From Paracoccaceae bacterium (GTDB taxonomy: Bacteria > Pseudomonadota > Alphaproteobacteria > Rhodobacterales > Rhodobacteraceae), in the NCBI GenBank assembly GCA_003565055.1, contig PXDM01000396.1, forward strand, positions 1 to 10,414: a stretch of 10,414 nucleotides of DNA, read 5' to 3'. Position 1 is the stretch's first letter. Every line of letters starts with the position of its first letter. The notes under the pieces are model-generated. The model had not been told where the DNA came from and searched no databases. It was given only the letters and a program-made list of their open reading frames with translations. A program made the position numbers and the translations under genes. Positions 1 to 7,467 of this stretch are shown here, piece after piece.

Positions 1-1062
1 GGCGATATCCGGCTCGCCTTCTGGCGCATTGACCTCGGCGGTCGTGGTCCGGGCTATGCGCTCCGCGACATTCTCGGCCCAAGCGATGCGGCCTTGGCCA
101 AGGCACAACTGATCGCCAAAGTCGCCCCAGACATCATTGTCCTGTCAGGTCTGGATTATGATCACGGGCTGGTTGCCCTGGGCGCATTTCGCGATCTCGT
201 GGCGGCGCAGGGGCACGATTTCGCGCATGTCTTCGCGCTGCCCTCGAATGCCGGGCTCAGAGATGGCATCATCCCCGAAACGTCAAGCGACCGAACGGGG
301 CCGGATGATGCACAGGGATATGGCGGGTTCTACGGGACGAAGGCGCTGGCGCTTTTGTCGCGCTATCCGATTGATCGCCACGATCTGCGCGATTTCTCGG
401 GCCTCCTCTGGCGAGATCTTCCCAAAGCGCTGATCCCCGATCACTCCCCCGAGAGATGGGAAATCCAGCGGCTGTCCAGCACAGGGCATTGGGATGTGCC
501 ACTGGATCTCGGCGCAGGTCGCAGCTTGCATCTGCTGGTCTATCAGGCGGGTCCGCCGGTTTTCGGTGATGACATGAACACCAACCAGCTGCGCAACCAT
601 GATGAAACCGCGTTCTGGAACGCCTATCTCGACGCACGCCTCACCCTGCCGCCACCAGCCGGTCCGTTTGTGCTGCTCGGCGGCAGCAATCTCGACCCCG
701 AGGATGGCGATGGACTGCATCAAGCGATGCGAAACCTGCTGGGCCATCCGCGCCTGCAAGACCCGCGACCAGCAAGCGAAGGCGCGCGACAGGCCGCAAC
801 CAGCGCGCGAGACCGCGCCCATCTTGGCCCGCCAGAGCTTGACACAGTGCATTGGCCGCAAGACCGTGGCCCCGGCAATCTCCGGGTCAGCTACGTCCTG
901 CCATCAAGCGAGTTGCGGGTGACCGGATCAGGCGTTTACTGGCCTGAGCTGGACCATCCCGATGCCGCTCTCTATGGCGATCCGGACGCCCCGCATACGC
1001 GCCATCGGCTGGTCTGGGTCGATATCGACCGCGCCAGCCTGACAACCGGGTTTTCTAATTGA
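1..1062 (+). CDS. Endonuclease/exonuclease/phosphatase (EEP) family protein, 5'-partial
   Basis: The frame is open from the first base to a TGA, giving 353 visible residues; the true start lies left of the window. The overall pattern is that of EEP-fold metal-dependent phosphoesterases (DNase I-like): an early beta strand APDIIVLSG (42-50), YGTKALALLSRYP around 110-122, STGHWDVP around 161-168, a LLGGSNLDP segment (225-233) where the family has GDxN, and a C-terminal TRHRLVWVDID (333-343) where the family has SDH. Key acidic residues differ from the consensus: the metal-binding Glu of LQE is replaced in LSG, Asp of GDxN is Gly228, and Asp of SDH is Arg334. Asn230 and His335 remain. It may therefore be a weak or non-catalytic member, or belong to a divergent subfamily. 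Substrate unknown. Its last 8 bp overlap the convergent dapA gene. Confidence 0.75.
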   Translation, partial: GDIRLAFWRIDLGGRGPGYALRDILGPSDAALAKAQLIAKVAPDIIVLSGLDYDHGLVALGAFRDLVAAQGHDFAHVFALPSNAGLRDGIIPETSSDRTGPDDAQGYGGFYGTKALALLSRYPIDRHDLRDFSGLLWRDLPKALIPDHSPERWEIQRLSSTGHWDVPLDLGAGRSLHLLVYQAGPPVFGDDMNTNQLRNHDETAFWNAYLDARLTLPPPAGPFVLLGGSNLDPEDGDGLHQAMRNLLGHPRLQDPRPASEGARQAATSARDRAHLGPPELDTVHWPQDRGPGNLRVSYVLPSSELRVTGSGVYWPELDHPDAALYGDPDAPHTRHRLVWVDIDRASLTTGFSN

Positions 1063-1933
1063 TCAGCCCGGCATGACGCATCGCGGCGTCCATCTGCGCT
1101 TTCGCCGCTTCTGTGAGCCCGAGAAGCGGCAAGCGCACCTCTTCGCGACATTTCCCGAGGCGAGACAGCCCATATTTCGCACCGACCAGGCCGGGTTCGG
1201 CGAAAATCGCCACATGCAGCGGCATCAGCTTGTCATGAATCGCGAGCGCAGCAGCATAATCACCGGCGAGCGTGGCTTCCTGGAAAGAGGCGCAAAGGCG
1301 CGGCGCGACATTGGCCGTCACCGAAATGCACCCCACCCCGCCTTGCGCGTTGAACCCCGGCGCTGTCGCATCCTCGCCCGAGAGCTGCACGAAATCGGCA
1401 CCGCAGCTCATCCGCTGCAGGCTCACACGTTCGAGCTTGCCCGTCGCATCCTTGACGCCGATGATCCGTGGCAGCTCCGCCAGCCGTCCCATCGTATCCG
1501 GCATCATATCCACGACGGAGCGTCCCGGGATGTTGTAGATGATGATCGGCAATTCGCAGCTGTCATGCACGGCCTTGAAATGCGCAATCAGACCCTCTTG
1601 CGTGGGCTTGTTGTAATAGGGCGTAACAACGAGCGCCGCATCTGCGCCGACCTGTTCGGCATGGCGGATGAAGCCGATCGCTTCCTTGGTATTGTTCGAT
1701 CCGGTCCCGGCAATCACGGGCACGCGCCCGGCCGTCACGCGCACCACTTCCTCGATCACGCGTTTATGTTCGTCATGGCTCAGCGTCGGGCTTTCGCCAG
1801 TCGTGCCGACGGGCACAAGACCGTGCGAGCCCTCCGCAATCTGCCAATCGACCAACGCATGCAGCGCGTCAAGGTCGAGCATGTCATCTTTCAGCGGTGT
1901 GACCAAGGCTGGCATTGACCCTCTGAACTGCAT
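1055..1933 (-). CDS. dapA: 4-hydroxy-tetrahydrodipicolinate synthase
   Basis: DapA is a cytoplasmic aldolase that condenses pyruvate with aspartate semialdehyde, the first committed step of the diaminopimelate/lysine pathway, which feeds protein synthesis and peptidoglycan cross-links. The 292-residue product has the full family length and a TIM-barrel pattern. Key residues fall on the same numbers as in the E. coli enzyme: GTTGE at 43-47 with Thr44 and Thr45, Tyr107 in PYYNKP, Tyr133 and Arg138 in YNIPGR, and the Schiff-base Lys161 in GVKDATG. The catalytic triad (Thr44, Tyr107, Tyr133) is intact. The ATG at 1933 is preceded by GAAGGGA at a good Shine-Dalgarno distance, and the MQFRGSMPALVTP start is typical. 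The gene is divergent from slt and its stop codon lies inside the end of the convergent EEP gene. It appears to be monocistronic here. Confidence 0.97.
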   Translation of the reverse strand: MQFRGSMPALVTPLKDDMLDLDALHALVDWQIAEGSHGLVPVGTTGESPTLSHDEHKRVIEEVVRVTAGRVPVIAGTGSNNTKEAIGFIRHAEQVGADAALVVTPYYNKPTQEGLIAHFKAVHDSCELPIIIYNIPGRSVVDMMPDTMGRLAELPRIIGVKDATGKLERVSLQRMSCGADFVQLSGEDATAPGFNAQGGVGCISVTANVAPRLCASFQEATLAGDYAAALAIHDKLMPLHVAIFAEPGLVGAKYGLSRLGKCREEVRLPLLGLTEAAKAQMDAAMRHAGLIN

Positions 1934-2059
1934 CTGCGTTTCCCTTCGACTGCCGCTTGCCTCTGATCAAGACCGCGGTTGCGCGAAAGTGTCTTGATGC
2001 CCTGTGCGTGGCGGTTAGAACGATAGCCACGGATTTTCAAGGTCAAAAGAAGGCAAGGC
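1934..2059. promoter_or_regulatory. Divergent dapA/slt promoter region with an 8-bp inverted repeat
   Basis: This 126-bp gap separates the start codons of dapA (-) and slt (+), so both promoters should lie in or near it. Seen: an inverted repeat ATCAAGAC (1966-1973) / GTCTTGAT (1991-1998) with a 17-base spacer. For slt, a weak sigma70-like candidate is TTGATG (1994-1999) with TAGAAC (2016-2021), spacer 16; its -35 overlaps the right arm of the repeat. For dapA, TTGACC on the - strand (2041-2046) resembles a -35, but the best matching -10 (TATCGT, 2020-2025) leaves a short 15-base spacer. The exact promoter elements are guesses; the repeat is directly visible. Confidence 0.45.
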
Positions 2060-4039
2060 ATGCAGCAGAAGCTCCCCCGAAAGCTGTGCCGTGGCGCAGC
2101 GATCCTCGGTCTGGCACTATGTACGACCGCGCCCGTTTGGGCACAGAGCAGCCCGCCGCCTTCGCGCGTCGCAGGGATCCTCGGCAATGCCATGACTGCG
2201 GCCGAAGCCGGGGATCTGGATCGCGCGCTTGATCAGGTGCGGAGCCTGCACCCTGTGGCGGCGGATCTGATCCGCTGGCGGGCCTTGCGCGCAGGGCACG
2301 GCACATTCGCGGACTATCGGGGTTTTCTCGACGAGAACGCCGATTGGCCACTGACCATCACCATTCAGCGCCGCGCGGAGCCACTGATCGCGAGGGGCGG
2401 CCCGCAAGAGATCATCGACTTCTTCGCCGCGCACCCGCCGCTCACCGAGCAAGGCAGGATCGCGCAGGTCTTTGCGCTGCACGCGCAGGGCGAGACAGCG
2501 CAGGCCACGGAAATGGCGCAGCAGCTTTGGCGGGAAAGCTCGCTCAGCGGCGAAAATGAGCTGCGTTTGTTGCGGACATTTGAGGCAGCGCTGGCCCCGC
2601 ATCACGCCGCACGTGTCGATATGCTCTTGTGGCGGCGCGAGACGACCGGGGCCATGCGGCATCTGGAGCGGCTAGACGAGGTGCCAAGAGCCGTCGCGCG
2701 CGCCCGGATCGCGATGCAGAACAATGAAAGCGGCGTGGATGGTTTGATCGCTGCGGTGCCCGAAGCGCTGCAAAACGATCCCGGCCTGATGCATGACCGG
2801 TTCGAGTTTCGCATGCGCTCCGGAAATTACGGCGGGGCGGCGGAGCTGATCCTTGCGCAGTCGCGCGATGAGGCCGGTCTTGGCGATCCCGAAGACTGGG
2901 GCCGTCGGCGGATTTTCCTTGTGCGCAACGCCCTGTCGAATGGAGCTTATCAGCGCGCCTATGATCTGGCGACGCCGAACGGGCTCAGCGACGGGTTGAG
3001 CTTCGTCGATCTGGAATTCCTCGCAGGTTTCATCGCGCTGACCTATCTTGACCGGCCCGATGACGCCTTGCGTCATTTCACCAATCTGCGCATCCGCTCG
3101 ACCAGTCCGATCAGTCTTGGGCGCGCGGGCTTTTGGGAGGGCCGCGCGCATGACGCCCGCGGCGATGCCATTGCCGCGCAGGCGGCCTATGAATTCGGGG
3201 CCGAACATCAGACCGGGTTTTACGGCCAGTTGGCGGCTGATCATCTGGGCATGACGCTCGACCCGAGCCTGATCGACGGGCCAGCCTATCCCGATTGGCA
3301 GGAAACGGCTCTTGCAGGATCCGATCTTCTGGCCGCTGCGATGCTCCTGCGCGAGGCCGGGCAGTGGCATGACGCGCGCCGCTTCGTCCTGGCGCTTGCG
3401 CGTCAGGTCGAGGATGACGAGGATGCACTTGGCGCGCTGGCCGACCGTATGCTCGCGATCAATGAGCCGAATTTCGCACTGAATATCGCCAAAATCGCGA
3501 TCCAGAACGAGATCATCCTGCCCCGCGCCTATTTCCCGCTCACCAATCTCGCGCAGGCCGAGCTGCCGGTGCCGATGGATCTGGTCAAGGCCATCGCCCG
3601 GCGTGAAAGCGAATTTGACCCGGCCGTGGTCAGTCCCGCCGATGCGCGCGGGCTGATGCAGGTTCTGCCCGGCACAGGCGAGATGATGGCGCGCCAACTC
3701 GGTCTGCCCTTTGATCCGCGTGATCTGACGCGCAACCCGGCGCTGAATGCGCGGCTGGGCGCGGCCTATCTGGAGGGCCTGCGCGAAGAATTCGGCCCCT
3801 CGCTCGCGCTTGTCGCGGCAGGCTACAATGCCGGGCCGGGGCGTCCGCGCCAATGGATCGAGCGGCTGGGCGATCCGCGCGATGCCAGCGTCGATATTCT
3901 CACATGGGTTGAAAGCGTGCCCTTTGCCGAGACGCGCAATTACATCATGCGCGTGGCGGAATCGCTGGTGATCTATCGCTCGCGCCTGGCAGGCCACCCG
4001 CAACCTATCGCGATGGAGCGGATCCTGCGCGGGCAGTAA
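2060..4039 (+). CDS. slt: Soluble lytic murein transglycosylase (Slt family, periplasmic)
   Basis: The enzyme cleaves the MurNAc-GlcNAc bond of peptidoglycan, leaving a 1,6-anhydro-MurNAc end, and takes part in wall turnover. The 659-residue protein is close to E. coli Slt70 in length. It begins with a Sec signal peptide: basic RK/R residues, a hydrophobic stretch around 13-25, and a likely cut after VWA at 28. A long alpha-helical, Ala-rich region (about 35-490) fits the superhelical U/L domain. The C-terminal SLT domain (about 500-640) shows RRESEFDP with the catalytic Glu516, GLMQ at 531-534, AGYNAGPGR at 587-595 and ETRNYIMRV at 624-632. All diagnostic motifs are intact. The ATG is preceded by AAGAAGGCAAGG. 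The gene is divergent from dapA and convergent with the LysE gene, with 7 bp between their stop codons. Confidence 0.93.
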   Translation: MQQKLPRKLCRGAAILGLALCTTAPVWAQSSPPPSRVAGILGNAMTAAEAGDLDRALDQVRSLHPVAADLIRWRALRAGHGTFADYRGFLDENADWPLTITIQRRAEPLIARGGPQEIIDFFAAHPPLTEQGRIAQVFALHAQGETAQATEMAQQLWRESSLSGENELRLLRTFEAALAPHHAARVDMLLWRRETTGAMRHLERLDEVPRAVARARIAMQNNESGVDGLIAAVPEALQNDPGLMHDRFEFRMRSGNYGGAAELILAQSRDEAGLGDPEDWGRRRIFLVRNALSNGAYQRAYDLATPNGLSDGLSFVDLEFLAGFIALTYLDRPDDALRHFTNLRIRSTSPISLGRAGFWEGRAHDARGDAIAAQAAYEFGAEHQTGFYGQLAADHLGMTLDPSLIDGPAYPDWQETALAGSDLLAAAMLLREAGQWHDARRFVLALARQVEDDEDALGALADRMLAINEPNFALNIAKIAIQNEIILPRAYFPLTNLAQAELPVPMDLVKAIARRESEFDPAVVSPADARGLMQVLPGTGEMMARQLGLPFDPRDLTRNPALNARLGAAYLEGLREEFGPSLALVAAGYNAGPGRPRQWIERLGDPRDASVDILTWVESVPFAETRNYIMRVAESLVIYRSRLAGHPQPIAMERILRGQ

Positions 4040-4046
4040 TGCCCGC
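4029..4046. terminator. Hairpin at the slt/LysE convergent junction (terminator-like, no T run)
   Basis: GCGGGCA (4029-4035) and TGCCCGC (4040-4046) form a perfect 7-bp GC-rich stem around a four-base loop, read GTAA on + (a GNRA-type tetraloop in RNA) and TTAC on -. The loop includes the slt stop codon, and the right arm ends one base before the stop codon of the LysE gene. It could form in both transcripts. Neither strand has a following T run, so intrinsic termination is uncertain; an RNA 3'-end stabilising hairpin is an alternative. Confidence 0.4.
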
Positions 4047-4667
4047 TCAGCTCAGCCCGATCACCACGCCGACCACGATCATCAGCGCTCCCGCGACCCG
4101 GTTCGCAACTGCCAGCGCCCGGCCTGAGCGCAAGAGCAGGCGCGCGCGGTCCACCATCGCGGCGAAAGCCAGATTACCGAACATCGGGATGAGCACCGAG
4201 ACCGCGAGGATCGCGGCGATATCCGCGCCGGTCACGCGGCTGAGGTCGAAAAACCCCGGCAGGACGCCCATGTAGAAGAGGATCGCCTTGGGATTGGCGA
4301 GAATGACCGTGACACCCGCCGCAAAGCCCGCACCTGCGCCGGGGCGCGTCAGGCGGCTGTCCTCGGACAGTCGCGCGGTCGCATGGCGGATCAGTTGCAC
4401 GCCCATGATCACGAACATCCCCATCGCGACCCATTTCAGCGCCTCCAGCAAGTCGCCATAGATCGACAGGATCCAGCTCAAGCCGAAGATCGCGGCCAGC
4501 GGCCAGATCATATCGCCCAGCGCCACGCCGACCGCGACAGGGGCTGCCGAGGCAAAGCCCCCCGACATCGCCCGCGCGATGACCGCCAGCCAGACCGGGC
4601 CGGGTGTCAGAAACAGGATGAAGATCGCGCCTGCATAGAAGGCAAGCTCCCCTGCCGTGACGGTCAT
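4047..4667 (-). CDS. LysE/RhtB family translocator (amino-acid or metabolite exporter)
   Basis: This is an inner-membrane protein of 206 residues, the usual length for LysE/Rht exporters. Hydrophobic segments lie at about 6-28, 42-68, 74-94, 113-139, 147-172 and 189-205, giving six predicted membrane spans. The family signatures are present: LTPGPVWLAVIARAMSGG (20-37) after the first segment and NPKAILFYMGVLPGFF (125-140) in the middle. Known members export lysine, arginine, homoserine, threonine or cysteine-type compounds; the substrate here cannot be read from the sequence. The ATG overlaps the stop codon of the upstream VOC gene (ATGA at 4664-4667), so translation is probably coupled. The gene is last in the dnaN-recF direction run and faces slt. 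Confidence 0.9.
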   Translation of the reverse strand: MTVTAGELAFYAGAIFILFLTPGPVWLAVIARAMSGGFASAAPVAVGVALGDMIWPLAAIFGLSWILSIYGDLLEALKWVAMGMFVIMGVQLIRHATARLSEDSRLTRPGAGAGFAAGVTVILANPKAILFYMGVLPGFFDLSRVTGADIAAILAVSVLIPMFGNLAFAAMVDRARLLLRSGRALAVANRVAGALMIVVGVVIGLS

Positions 4668-5101
4668 TCGGGCGCGGGCAGGGTCAGGCTGCCATCGGCG
4701 GCCAAGGGCCAGAAGGGATTATGCGCGACTTCCCAGACATGGCCATCGGGGTCGGTGTAATAGCCCGAATAGCCGCCCCAGAACACCGCCTCGGGCGCTT
4801 TCAGCGACGAGGCCCCTGCGGCCAGAGCCTCGGCAAAAGCCGCGTCCACATCCGCGCGGCTGTCGAAATTCTGACAGAGCGTCACGGCGCCGGTGCCAAG
4901 ATGCGCGCCTTCGCGGCCCTGATCCTTCGCCAGTTCCGCGCGCCCGAAGAGCATCAGTGCCTGCCCGTGCAGCTGGAAACAGGCCATGCCTTCGACCTCC
5001 TCGGCAGGCACCCAGCCGAGGCCCTTGTAGAAGGTTTTGGCGCGGTCAAGATCATCGACGCCAAGCGTGATGAGGGTGATGCGCTGGCGTGGGTAATTCA
5101 T
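4664..5101 (-). CDS. VOC superfamily protein (glyoxalase/bleomycin-resistance/dioxygenase fold)
   Basis: The 145-residue cytoplasmic protein has the two beta-alpha-beta-beta-beta modules of the vicinal oxygen chelate fold. Module one begins ITLGVDDLDRAKTFYKGLGW (11-30). Module two has a variable centre (about 70-110) and ends YYTDPDGHVWEVAHNPFW (114-131), where Glu124 is the usual C-terminal metal ligand position. Such proteins include glyoxalase I, antibiotic-binding proteins and ring-cleavage dioxygenases; nothing here fixes the substrate. Its ATG overlaps the recF stop codon and its stop overlaps the LysE ATG, each by the 4-bp ATGA, so it sits in a tightly coupled recF-VOC-LysE cluster. 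A role in detoxifying or binding a small molecule later exported by the neighbour is possible but unproven. Confidence 0.88.
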   Translation of the reverse strand: MNYPRQRITLITLGVDDLDRAKTFYKGLGWVPAEEVEGMACFQLHGQALMLFGRAELAKDQGREGAHLGTGAVTLCQNFDSRADVDAAFAEALAAGASSLKAPEAVFWGGYSGYYTDPDGHVWEVAHNPFWPLAADGSLTLPAPE

Positions 5102-6192
5102 GGAAAATTCTCCTCTAGAATGGAACGCCCGTTGCGCTCCGAGACAGTGAAATGCTGTGCGCGGGGGCCAAGATCCGCGAAAAGTTCAGCCCCGGTGCCG
5201 GTCAGAAACGCCTGCGCGCCAAGATCACACAGGGCGTCATAAAGCGCCGCGCGGCGGCCCGCGTCAAGATGGGCGGCGACCTCGTCCAGAAGCAGGATCG
5301 GCGCATGCCCGTCACGGAGCTTCAGCGCGCGGGCATTGGCGAGAAGGATGGAAATCAGCATCGCTTTCTGCTCACCCGTAGAGCATTGCGCCGCCGCCAT
5401 CCCCTTGGCGGCCCAGACTGCCAGCATATCCGCGCGGTGCGGCCCGGTCAGGCTGCGCCCGGCGGCCATGTCGCGCCTGCGCCCTTCGGCGAGCGCGGTC
5501 GCGAGATCATCGACCGCCACGGGTGCCGCGCAATCGAGCGAAAGATCGGCCTGCGGGAACGGCCCGTCGGCGATGCCATGGCGCGCGAGTTCGGCCAGCG
5601 CAGCGCGGCGATTGGCGCTGATCGCGGCCCCGGCCTGCGCCATCTGCGCCTCGATCGCCCCATACCAGCCCGCATCGCTGACCTGATCGCGCAACAGCCG
5701 GTTGCGCTCGCGCATGGCTTTTTCATAGGCAAGGGTCTGCGCTGCGTGGCCGGGCCGGAAGCTGAGCACGATCCGGTCGAGATAGCGCCGCCGCCCTTCC
5801 GGCGCTTCGATCCAGAGCCGGTCCATCGCAGGCGTCAGCCAGAGCATCGCCGCGATCTCGCCCAACACGGTCTGCGGCGCGGCCTTGTCATCAAGGCGCA
5901 ACTGGCGCGACTGGCCGGGTTCCGCCCAGGTCTCGATCTGGCGCAGGCCGTCAGGGCGGGTGATTTCGGCGCGCAGTTTCCAGCCGACCCCTTGGGGCTT
6001 GCGCGCGATCTCTTCGGGCGCGGCGCGGCGCAGACCGCGACCGGGTGAGAGCAGTGAGATCGCCTCAAGAACATTCGTCTTGCCGGCCCCGTTCAGCCCC
6101 GAGAGCACGACAGGCCGCCCGTCACAGTCAAGCCGCGTGCGCTGATGCGAGCGGAAATGCGACAGGACAAGCGAGACGAGATGGACGGACAT
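5098..6192 (-). CDS. recF: DNA replication and repair protein RecF
   Basis: RecF is an SMC-like ATPase that, with RecO and RecR, loads RecA at single-strand gaps and helps restart stalled forks. The product has 364 residues (E. coli 357). Walker A is GLNGAGKT at 32-39, the ABC-type signature is STGEQKA at 271-277, Walker B is ILLLDE at 299-304, followed by the D-loop AAHLD (306-310). The central region (about 130-240) is rich in Arg and Ala and contains the RecF-typical EGRRRYLDR (132-140). All nucleotide-binding motifs are intact. The ATG at 6192 gives the standard N-terminus; its Shine-Dalgarno is weak (GCGGGC). The gene lies 55 bp after dnaN on the same strand and is coupled to the downstream VOC gene by ATGA. 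Confidence 0.96.
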   Translation of the reverse strand: MSVHLVSLVLSHFRSHQRTRLDCDGRPVVLSGLNGAGKTNVLEAISLLSPGRGLRRAAPEEIARKPQGVGWKLRAEITRPDGLRQIETWAEPGQSRQLRLDDKAAPQTVLGEIAAMLWLTPAMDRLWIEAPEGRRRYLDRIVLSFRPGHAAQTLAYEKAMRERNRLLRDQVSDAGWYGAIEAQMAQAGAAISANRRAALAELARHGIADGPFPQADLSLDCAAPVAVDDLATALAEGRRRDMAAGRSLTGPHRADMLAVWAAKGMAAAQCSTGEQKAMLISILLANARALKLRDGHAPILLLDEVAAHLDAGRRAALYDALCDLGAQAFLTGTGAELFADLGPRAQHFTVSERNGRSILEENFP

Positions 6193-6247
6193 GCCCGCAG
6201 CGGTAGTGCCTTTTGCGCGGAGTTTCCAGCGACAAAGCCTGCTGCTG

Positions 6248-7366
6248 TTACACCCGCATCGGCATCACGACATAGACCGCGCTCATGTCATTGCCTTCGC
6301 GCATCAGCGTCGGATCGCCCGAGGAATTGAACAGGAATACCGCATTCTCGCGGTCCACCTGACTGGCGATTTCCAAGAGATACTTGGCGTTGAACCCGAT
6401 TTCCAGCCGCTCATCGGCATAGGCCACGATCAGTTCTTCCTCAGCCGCACCAGAATCGGGCGCATTGACCGAAAGCACCAGCTTGTCATCTTCGATCATC
6501 AGCTTGACCGCGCGCGAACGCTCCGAGGACACGGTCGCCACGCGGTCCACAGCCTTGGCGAAATCGCCTGCATCGACCTCCAGCCGCTTGGTGTTCTGGC
6601 TGGGGATGACGCGCGTATAGTCGGGGAATGTGCCGTCGATCACCTTGGAGGTCAGGCTGATATCGGGCGTGGCAAAGCGCACCTTTGTTTCCGAGACGGA
6701 AACAGCGATTTCCATATCGTCATCTTCCAGGAGCTTGCGCAATTCGCCCACGGTCTTGCGCGGCACAATGACCCCGGCCATCTGCTCGGCCCCTTCGGGC
6801 AAAGGCGCGTCGATCCGCGCGAGCCGGTGGCCGTCGGTCGCCACACAGCGCAGCACGCGCCCGCCATCGCCATCAGTGACATGCATATAGACGCCGTTCA
6901 GATAATAGCGCGTCTCTTCCGTGGAAATCGCGAATTTTGCCTTGTCGAAGAGCCGCCGCAGTACTTTCGCAGGCGCCTTGAAATTGGCGCTGTATTCGCT
7001 CGACGCCATGACCGGGAAATCTTCTTTCGGCAGCGTCGCAAGCGAGAAGACCGACCGCCCGGCGGAAACCTGCAACCGACCTGTGCGCGCGTCATTGCTC
7101 AACTCGATGAGCGCGCCATCTGGCAATTTGCGCACGATCTCATGCAAGAGCACCGCCGAAACGGTCGTCGCACCGGCTGTCTCGACCATGGCGGGCGCGC
7201 GGTCGATCACTTCGATATCGAGATCCGTCGCGCGCAGCCGGACACTGGCCTCATCGGCCTCGATCAGCACATTGGCGAGGATCGGGATCGTGTTGCGGCG
7301 CTCGACGACGGATTGCGCTTGCGACACGGCCTTGAGCAAAACGGCGCGTTCAATACTGATCTTCAT
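6248..7366 (-). CDS. dnaN: DNA polymerase III beta subunit (sliding clamp)
   Basis: The beta clamp is a ring-shaped dimer that tethers polymerase III to DNA and also binds other replication and repair proteins. The 372-residue product (E. coli 366) fits three clamp domains of about 125 residues each. Recognisable segments are KISIERAVLLKAVSQAQSVV at the N-terminus, TEETRYYLNGVYMH (149-162), ATDGHRLA (176-183) and the C-terminal YVVMPMRV, which forms part of the partner-binding pocket. No truncation or odd segment is visible. The ATG is directly preceded by the purine-rich GGGATCAGGGG. It lies 101 bp after dnaA on the same strand and 55 bp before recF. It may be read from dnaA as well as from its own promoter. 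Confidence 0.98.
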   Translation of the reverse strand: MKISIERAVLLKAVSQAQSVVERRNTIPILANVLIEADEASVRLRATDLDIEVIDRAPAMVETAGATTVSAVLLHEIVRKLPDGALIELSNDARTGRLQVSAGRSVFSLATLPKEDFPVMASSEYSANFKAPAKVLRRLFDKAKFAISTEETRYYLNGVYMHVTDGDGGRVLRCVATDGHRLARIDAPLPEGAEQMAGVIVPRKTVGELRKLLEDDDMEIAVSVSETKVRFATPDISLTSKVIDGTFPDYTRVIPSQNTKRLEVDAGDFAKAVDRVATVSSERSRAVKLMIEDDKLVLSVNAPDSGAAEEELIVAYADERLEIGFNAKYLLEIASQVDRENAVFLFNSSGDPTLMREGNDMSAVYVVMPMRV

Positions 7367-7467
7367 GCCCCTGATCCCACTTTTTTGACCCGCAGAAACT
7401 GCCCTGCCGGGGGCGCGAGACTAGTCAATTTTCGCCGGGCCACAAGGGCTTTCTCGCGGCAGCGACC
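7367..7467 (-). promoter_or_regulatory. dnaA-dnaN spacer with a possible dnaN -35 element
   Basis: This 101-bp spacer contains TTGACT on the - strand (7423-7428), a good match to a -35 box, within AAAATTGACTAG. At 16-18 bases downstream I see only GC-rich sequence and no convincing -10, so a dnaN promoter is possible but weakly supported. A run of six A on the - strand (7381-7386) lies just before the dnaN ribosome binding site. No terminator hairpin is evident, so read-through from dnaA is likely. Confidence 0.25.

Noticed and set aside
2672..4003. 443-residue open frame on the - strand opposite slt
   Set aside because: It is fully antisense to a gene with intact catalytic motifs and signal peptide, has the Arg/His/Gln-rich composition typical of GC-rich shadow frames, and matches no family.
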